A DNA stretch of 41,690 bases from Myxococcus vastator (lineage in GTDB: Bacteria; Myxococcota; Myxococcia; Myxococcales; Myxococcaceae). The stretch lies in NCBI RefSeq assembly GCF_010894475.1, contig NZ_JAAIYB010000015.1, forward strand, positions 1-41,690, given 5' to 3'. Positions within the stretch are counted from its first letter, which is position 1. The number at the start of each line of letters is the position of its first letter. The position numbers and the translations under genes are program-made. Positions 37,126 to 41,690 of the stretch are shown in pieces. A model generated the notes under the pieces. That model had not been told where the DNA came from. It searched no databases and saw only the letters and a list, made by a program, of their open reading frames with translations.

Positions 37126-37817
37126 ACGTTGCCCGCCCCTGGCGTGTACGTCACGCCCATCACCGAGTTGGTCTGCAGCACGTCGCACTTCACGACGCCC
37201 GTGAAGGATGACATCGCCGCGTTGACCGTGACCTGACCGGCGCTGACCTCCACCTCACTGGCGGAGACGGACACCTTGGTCGCGGCCCGGACGGTGACGC
37301 CCTGCGAGGCGAGCGTGACGGTGTTGCCTGCTGCTTCCAGCGTGAGCTCGCCCCCGCTGGACTGGTTCAGCGTGGCGCTCACGCCGCCGGGGACTTCCAG
37401 GGTGATTTGCGCGGCGCCCTCGCTCGCTTCGACGATGGCGATGCGGCTGCCGTTCCGGGCCTTGATGACGTAGCGGTCCACGCGCGTCCCACCGGGTGTC
37501 TCCGGCGGACGGGCGCTCCCGTTCCACAGCCCCCCCACGACGAGCGGCTGGCGCGGGTCGCCGCCGGCGAAGACCACGGCCACCTCGTCATCCTTGTCCG
37601 GGAGGAAGAGCGCGCCCCAGCCACTGCCGGAGAACGGCACGGCGACCCGCGCCCACAAGGCCACGTCCGCATCGGCCAGGCCCTCCGGCGCGGTGAGCAG
37701 GCGGACTTGCACGCGCGCCAGGTGCTCGGGGTCCTCCACGGAGACGACCTTCGCCAGATAGGTGCCGAGCATGGCGCCAGGCAGGCGGCGCTCCTGTGCG
37801 TGTGCGGTGTCGGTCAT
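37119..37817 (-). CDS. Spike protein: gpV/gp5-like (VgrG C-terminal half)
   Basis: 232 residues from ATG 37817 (ATGA overlap with the gpD-like stop); the open frame to 38210 is rejected because it reads through the hub gene. Residues about 17-110 are the OB-fold of phage baseplate V/VgrG proteins (GTYLAKVVSVEDPEHLARVQVRL, WARVAVPFSGSGWGALFLPDKDDEVAVVF, GGDPRQPLVVGGLWNG). Residues about 135-215 alternate short beta strands (GNTVTLASQGVTVRA, TKVSVSASEVEVSAGQVTVNA), as in a triple-stranded beta-helix needle. It would trimerise below the hub to form the piercing tip. The family usually carries a PAAR tip; none was found in the window. Confidence 0.9.
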   Translation of the reverse strand: MTDTAHAQERRLPGAMLGTYLAKVVSVEDPEHLARVQVRLLTAPEGLADADVALWARVAVPFSGSGWGALFLPDKDDEVAVVFAGGDPRQPLVVGGLWNGSARPPETPGGTRVDRYVIKARNGSRIAIVEASEGAAQITLEVPGGVSATLNQSSGGELTLEAAGNTVTLASQGVTVRAATKVSVSASEVEVSAGQVTVNAAMSSFTGVVKCDVLQTNSVMGVTYTPGAGNVW

Positions 37818-38890
37818 GGCGCTCCCAGGAAGGCGCACTCGGCCTCGAAGTCCGTCTCGTAGCCGTGGAGGGTGTCGAAGCGGTGGCTGGCACGGACCAC
37901 GTAGTAGGTGTTGTCGAAGCGGGCGCTCATGCCGCTGAGCCTCACGTGGGTCCCCACGCGGAGCGCGGGGTTGCCCTCCGCGGTGGCGTCGACGCGGACG
38001 AAGCGCCGGGCGCGCGCATCGAAGGCGGCCCGGGCGATGGCGGTGGCCTCGTCGCTGGTGGACACGGGCAGCGAGCCGAGGTGCTCTGTCCGAGCGCCCA
38101 GCGTCTGCTGGAGCAGCTCCGCGCCGGTTCGCCCCTCGCCCGGGCCGGGACGCGAGCCGGAGCTCTGGCCGGAGACCGCGGCCCCCTGGAGGGCGTTCCA
38201 CCCGGTGCAAGTGACCTCGGTGGCCTGATGCGCCAGGTCCGCCGTGACGCGCACCCGGCGCAGCTCCGCGTAGAGGTTCAGCTCCAGGGTGCCCCGGCGC
38301 ACCGCGCTCCGTGGCGAGACATGGAGCGCGTCACCCGTCACCTGCAGGTCCGCATCCCGCGTGGCCAGCAGCCGCCGCGCGAAGGCCAGGTCGCTTTCGT
38401 TCCACTGGACCTGGAGACCCAGGGACGCTTGAAGGCCCGTGATGACGGGCGTCAGGCCCAGGTCCCGGGCGAGCTTCTCCGCCAGCTCGGCCAGCGAGAG
38501 GTCGCCGTGGACCAGCGTGCGCCGCGCGAGTCTTGCCTTCTGCAGGGCATCCTCGGCGAGCACGACGAACTCCGGCGCGGAGTCTTGCGAGAACACGGCT
38601 TCGATTCCGGTGATGACGCCGCGAAAAATCTCCTGTGGGGCGCTCTCGGGACCGGTGTAGATGCCGATGGGTGCCCCGAGCCTGAGCAGTTGCTCGTCCT
38701 CGAAGACCTGCTCGGCCTCGGTGTCGGCGTAGCGTGCGACGGCCTCGAAGCGCAGCTCGAGCGAGCACAGGCCGCCTTCGGCTTCGTCGACGCGCATGCT
38801 GCTGACCAGCCCGGTGACGCGTGCGTCGGCCTTGCCGAAGATGCGCACCGTGGGGCGGTGATGTTCTGGCTGGGACGTGGCGTCAGTCAT
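37814..38890 (-). CDS. Hub protein: gpD-like (VgrG N-terminal half)
   Basis: 358 residues. Matches the phage late control gene D/Afp8-type hub: PTVRIFGKADARVTGLVSSMRVDEAEGGLCSLELRF, QEIFRGVITGIEAVFSQDSAPEFVVLAEDAL, LAEKLARDLGLTPVITG, WNESDLAFARRLLATRDADLQV and a C-terminal GTHVRLSGMSARFDNTYYVVRASHRFD. It adapts the six-fold tube to the three-fold spike. In T6SS VgrG and in Pvc8 the gpD and gpV parts are fused; here they are two coupled genes. No clear Shine-Dalgarno precedes ATG 38890, 18 nt after the stop of the small upstream gene. Confidence 0.9.
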   Translation of the reverse strand: MTDATSQPEHHRPTVRIFGKADARVTGLVSSMRVDEAEGGLCSLELRFEAVARYADTEAEQVFEDEQLLRLGAPIGIYTGPESAPQEIFRGVITGIEAVFSQDSAPEFVVLAEDALQKARLARRTLVHGDLSLAELAEKLARDLGLTPVITGLQASLGLQVQWNESDLAFARRLLATRDADLQVTGDALHVSPRSAVRRGTLELNLYAELRRVRVTADLAHQATEVTCTGWNALQGAAVSGQSSGSRPGPGEGRTGAELLQQTLGARTEHLGSLPVSTSDEATAIARAAFDARARRFVRVDATAEGNPALRVGTHVRLSGMSARFDNTYYVVRASHRFDTLHGYETDFEAECAFLGAP

Positions 38891-38908
38891 GGGGAACGGG
38901 GAGCGGAC

Positions 38909-39082
38909 TCAGTCGGCGAAGAGCCGGGCCTTGCGTTGTGTGAGGAGCCGGAGGGCGCGGGCGAGGGCTGTCGGATCCACGGGAGGCGGCGTGAGCGCCG
39001 GCTCCGCGGTCGGGCGCTGGCCCGCGTTGGACGTGGAGCCCGAGACGACGGACCCCTGGACCTCGTCGAAGACAATGGACAT
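38909..39082 (-). CDS. Small eCIS protein, 57 aa
   Basis: A 57-codon gene read from the sequence: ATG 39082, stop TGA 38909-38911, with GGGAG 9 nt before the start and only 3 nt from the upstream stop. The protein begins MSIVFDEVQGSVV, has a Pro/Thr-rich middle (PTAEPALTPPPVDPT) and ends in a basic amphipathic helix (ALARALRLLTQRKARLFAD). Size and position between tube adaptor and hub recall the small Afp6/Pvc6 or DUF5908-type proteins of eCIS loci, though gene order differs slightly. The helix could cap or staple a larger component. Family membership is unproven. Confidence 0.65.
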   Translation of the reverse strand: MSIVFDEVQGSVVSGSTSNAGQRPTAEPALTPPPVDPTALARALRLLTQRKARLFAD

Positions 39083-39085
39083 GGC

Positions 39086-40225
39086 TCAATCTCCCTCGAA
39101 GCGGAGGCGGCCCCGGGAGGGCAGGGTCGCGCCGAAGCGGGGCGTGGGGACCCGGGCGCGTCCTCCGAGCTCGAAGAGGCCGTCTCCGGTGGTTTCGTAG
39201 GTGGAGGTGTCCACGTGCCCGGTGGCGCGCACGGTCTCCAGTCGGACGGAGGTGCGTGGAGGACCGGCACGCAGTCCCGCGAACGCGCCTGCCGTGGCGG
39301 AGAGGCCCGCGGAGGACTGCGCGCCAGACCAGGCATTCGCGGTCCAGCCCGAGGCGGATGCCCCCGTGGTCGCGGGGAAGTTGGCTCCAGCGGAGAAGGA
39401 CGCCCCCGCGGAGAAGATCGGGCTCGATGCGGACGCACCCACGCCGAACGCGGCTGAGCCTCCCGCCATGGCCCCCGCGTTGAACGAGGCGCTGCCTCCA
39501 AACGAGGCGCCTGCTGAAAAGGCGCTACCGGCGGAAACGCCCGCACCCGCTGAGAAGGCTCCGCCGGCTGAGAAGCCACCGCCAACGCCCAGCCCCGCAC
39601 CCGCGCCGATTCCACCCTCCAGGCCCGCGCTCAGGGCTCCGCCTGTCGCGAACGCGGTGGGCGGGGCCAGCGGGACGGACGGGTCGACGGTCATCACGTC
39701 CTGGCTGGGGAAGCGCGGATTGTCTTCACCGTTCTGCTCCGCGACGGCGCGCGAGATGGGCTGGTCTCGCGCAGCGGCCATCTGCCGCGAGCTCTCGCCT
39801 TCGGCGCCCCGGGAGAAGACGCGTTGCTGCCGCGTCATGCCCACCGAGACGGTGGAGCGCAGGGGGATGCCATCCGATGCGAAGAAGTCGATGGTCTCCC
39901 GATAGGTGTCCACCAGACCGGTGAACTCGAAGGCGCCCCACTGGAAGGTGACGTCCGGAGGAATCTGGCTCTTGGTGCCCATGAACTGGGCAATGCGTAT
40001 CGTGTGGTCGCAGACGTTGGCGCCCGTGTCGGTGGTGTCGAAGACCAGCTCCATGGTGAGCTTCGCGCTGCTCTCCGAGACGAACTGCTGGTTCTGCTGG
40101 CCCTGGGCGTCCTGGAGCTTGTTGGTGACGGTGTACTGGAGCGAGCTCGGGTTGAAGTGCACCCGCACCTCTTCGCCGTTGCTCTCGTTGATGAAGCTCG
40201 CGCTCGCGGGAGTCGTGTCTGGCAT
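39086..40225 (-). CDS. CIS tube/adaptor protein (Afp7-like) with Gly/Ala/Ser-rich tail
   Basis: 379 residues. Residues about 1-140 match the CIS_tube domain (EEVRVHFNPSSLQYTVTNKL, SSAKLTMELVFDTTDTGANVCDHT, PPDVTFQWGAFEFTGLVDTYRETIDFFASDGIPLRSTVSVGM), the collar between tube and hub. In Afp7/Pvc7 a LysM domain follows. Here residues about 190-310 are instead low-complexity Gly/Ala/Ser/Phe repeats (FSAGAxF, SAGSAFSAG units), followed by a short basic C-terminus (VRLETVRATGHVDTSTYETTGDG...RGRLRFEGD). No LysM is recognisable. It sits 6 nt after the tube gene. Confidence 0.85.
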   Translation of the reverse strand: MPDTTPASASFINESNGEEVRVHFNPSSLQYTVTNKLQDAQGQQNQQFVSESSAKLTMELVFDTTDTGANVCDHTIRIAQFMGTKSQIPPDVTFQWGAFEFTGLVDTYRETIDFFASDGIPLRSTVSVGMTRQQRVFSRGAEGESSRQMAAARDQPISRAVAEQNGEDNPRFPSQDVMTVDPSVPLAPPTAFATGGALSAGLEGGIGAGAGLGVGGGFSAGGAFSAGAGVSAGSAFSAGASFGGSASFNAGAMAGGSAAFGVGASASSPIFSAGASFSAGANFPATTGASASGWTANAWSGAQSSAGLSATAGAFAGLRAGPPRTSVRLETVRATGHVDTSTYETTGDGLFELGGRARVPTPRFGATLPSRGRLRFEGD

Positions 40226-40231
40226 GGCGCG

Positions 40232-40711
40232 CTAGTCCTCGAGGGAGAGTCCTTCGTGAACGAGGTGCAGCTCTTCGATGCCGACGTCCGTCGCGCGGGC
40301 GTTGAAGTCGGCCGCCTTGAACTTCACCGGCATGGCGCGCTCCAGCTTGTAGGTGAGCACCGTCTGCGTCCCACCGTCCTCGGACGGGGCCTTGAGGCGG
40401 ATTCGCACGGTGCACCGGTACCCGTAGTCGCCGCCCGTCACCCGCATGAACCAGCGAGCCAGCCGCTCGCCCGATGAGAGGCCTCGCTTGAGCACCACGG
40501 TGCCAAAGCTCACCGGCCCGGCGCGCTGCACGGCGCCCAGGTTGTGTCCGCCCACGCGAATGGCCTTGGGCTCCATGGTGGCCTCCAGCCCCGTGCACTC
40601 GGAGAAGGCCCCGTCCACGGGGGCCTCTTCCGGGCCACCGCCCGACAGCGGCTCGGGCTGGAAGGTGAGCTCGAAGCGGAAGGTGTGCAGGGGCCAGAGG
40701 TCTCCGCTCAT
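40232..40711 (-). CDS. Tail tube protein, gp19-like
   Basis: 159 residues. Typical gp19/phage tail tube family: the N-terminal WPLHTFRFELTFQPEP strand, FSECTGLEATMEPKAIRVGGHNLGAVQRAGPVSFGTVVLKRGLSSGERLARWFMRV, and a C-terminal VLTYKLERAMPVKFKAADFNARATDVGIEELHLVHEGLSL. Hexamers stack to form the inner tube driven out by sheath contraction. The ATG at 40711 overlaps the sheath stop (ATGA), so tube and sheath are translationally coupled. Confidence 0.92.
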   Translation of the reverse strand: MSGDLWPLHTFRFELTFQPEPLSGGGPEEAPVDGAFSECTGLEATMEPKAIRVGGHNLGAVQRAGPVSFGTVVLKRGLSSGERLARWFMRVTGGDYGYRCTVRIRLKAPSEDGGTQTVLTYKLERAMPVKFKAADFNARATDVGIEELHLVHEGLSLED

Positions 40712-41690
40712 GCGGCTTCCTCCTGCTGGAGCGACACGTCACCCTCCAACGCGGAGAGGAGGACCTGCACCCGTTCGATTGCCGCCGCGGGAGCCAACTC
40801 CACCAGCGCGATGAGCCGCCCGTTGTCGAGGTCGTCCTGCGTCATGGTCGTCCGGTCACACCGCACGGAGAACGCCTCGCGTGGCGTCGTTCCTCGCAGC
40901 GCGCCCTCCGCGAAGAACCGGCCGAGCACGGACTCCATCCGGTAGCGCAGCGCCAACCAGGTGTCCTCGTTGGAGGGTGAGAACGTCAGGTCCGCGCCGA
41001 GCTGCCTCGCCGCTCGCAGCACCGAGGAGATGAGCCGGCTCACCGGCGCCTGGCGGTGGCTGACCCGCTGGCTGGACGTCACGTCGGACAACACCTGCAT
41101 CCCGCGGGGCGTGGGTCCCAGCAACGTGACGCGCTCGCCCAGTGCGCGCAGCGGCGAGGCCGGCTCGCGCGGTTCCTGGTCCAGGCGTGTTGGGATGGGG
41201 AAGACCTCCCGTACCTCCGCGAGCCCCAGTCCCAGGGCGCTTCGGAATGTGCCGCGAAGCAGCGCGCTGCGTGCCAGCACCCCCGTCAGCGTCCCGTCCG
41301 GGGCCGCCAGCCGCTCCGGAAGGCCCTCCGAGGACGCGGTCCGCAGCCACGGATAGGCGAGCTGGATGAACGCGCTCTGGAACGGGGTGAGTACGCCGCT
41401 GGCATGGAGGAACGCGCCCAGGTCCTGCGTCGCGGCGCGCTTGCCCGCGGGCGTATCGAAGACCAGGCTTGTCGAGGGCAGCGGCAGCGACGCGACCAGG
41501 TGCGTCTCCCGCAGGCGCCTGTCGCGGAGGAGCTCGGCCAACACGGCGAGGAAGGCCGCCCAGTCCAGGTAGGCGGTGAGTCCGCAGCGAGGCGCCGCGC
41601 GCTCCGGCGTCTTCCACTCGGACCCGGTGGCCGCGCCAGGCGTGGCGCACTCCACGAACCCCGGGGCACCCGCGGGTGGCAGGCGGGGGA
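40708..41690 (-). CDS. Tail sheath protein, 5' end beyond the window
   Basis: The frame stays open to the right edge (first full codon at 41688), so the gene is cut there; GTG 41655 is unlikely to be its real start. The C-terminal part is a sheath domain: AYPWLRT near the middle, then LLGPTPRGMQVLSDVTSSQ, RLISSVLRAARQLGADLTFSPSNEDTWLALRYRMESVLGRFF, GALRGTTPREAFSVRCDRTTMTQDDLDNGRLIALVELAPAAAIERV, the conserved C-terminus that links to neighbouring subunits. It would contract to drive the tube. Other sheath isoforms, if present, lie outside the window. Confidence 0.88.
   Translation of the reverse strand, partial: PRLPPAGAPGFVECATPGAATGSEWKTPERAAPRCGLTAYLDWAAFLAVLAELLRDRRLRETHLVASLPLPSTSLVFDTPAGKRAATQDLGAFLHASGVLTPFQSAFIQLAYPWLRTASSEGLPERLAAPDGTLTGVLARSALLRGTFRSALGLGLAEVREVFPIPTRLDQEPREPASPLRALGERVTLLGPTPRGMQVLSDVTSSQRVSHRQAPVSRLISSVLRAARQLGADLTFSPSNEDTWLALRYRMESVLGRFFAEGALRGTTPREAFSVRCDRTTMTQDDLDNGRLIALVELAPAAAIERVQVLLSALEGDVSLQQEEAA

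Overview
The window is very GC-rich, with strong third-position G/C bias. Its gene content points to a fruiting-body myxobacterium of the Myxococcus/Corallococcus/Cystobacter group: a lipoprotein chitinase, a FAAL-NRPS with an interrupted adenylation domain, a BP74-related protein, a thiaminase-like lipoprotein and a large phage-tail-like gene cluster. The assignment is inferred from gene content; no rRNA, tRNA or CRISPR array was seen.

Left part (1-18.7 kb): individual accessory and metabolic genes. A lipoprotein chitinase (ricin-type lectin plus GH19) and an EntS-like MFS exporter lie on the minus strand. Facing away from the exporter is a 2,154-residue one-protein assembly line, FAAL-ACP-C-A-PCP, whose glycine-type A domain is split by a luciferase-like monooxygenase. 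A Fur-box-like palindrome lies in the shared promoter region. By analogy with MtaG of myxothiazol biosynthesis, oxidative cleavage of glycine could release a fatty primary amide. After a hairpin come a BP74-related protein and a PhyH-type dioxygenase (minus), a probable thiaminase I lipoprotein (plus), an N-acyltransferase related to autoinducer synthases (plus) facing a LuxR-type regulator (minus), and an SbcD/SbcC-like nuclease-ATPase pair (plus).

Right part (18.7-41.69 kb): a minus-strand cluster running off the right edge, with genes touching or overlapping by a few bases. It encodes an extracellular-type contractile injection system (eCIS, PVC/Afp-like). In transcription order: tail sheath (cut by the window edge), gp19-type tube, CIS tube/adaptor protein with a Gly/Ala/Ser-rich tail, a 57-residue small protein, gpD-like hub, gpV-like spike, a baseplate-associated protein with a C-terminal hydrophobic hairpin, gp25, a gp6/J-like wedge, a gpI-like wedge with a large N-terminal extension, three consecutive proteins sharing one N-terminal module (the largest with a lectin-like beta-propeller), a candidate tape-measure protein, an AAA+ ATPase, and a small exported protein of unknown function. 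No capsid, portal, terminase, integrase or T6SS membrane-complex genes occur, so this is neither a prophage nor a T6SS. Cap protein, PAAR tip and cargo were not found and may lie beyond 41690.

The observations most worth following are the putative fatty-amide synthetase with its possible iron-linked operator, the thiaminase-like lipoprotein, and the unusual eCIS architecture (three module-sharing accessory proteins, embedded lectin-like propeller, hydrophobic anchor, silk-like tail on the tube adaptor).
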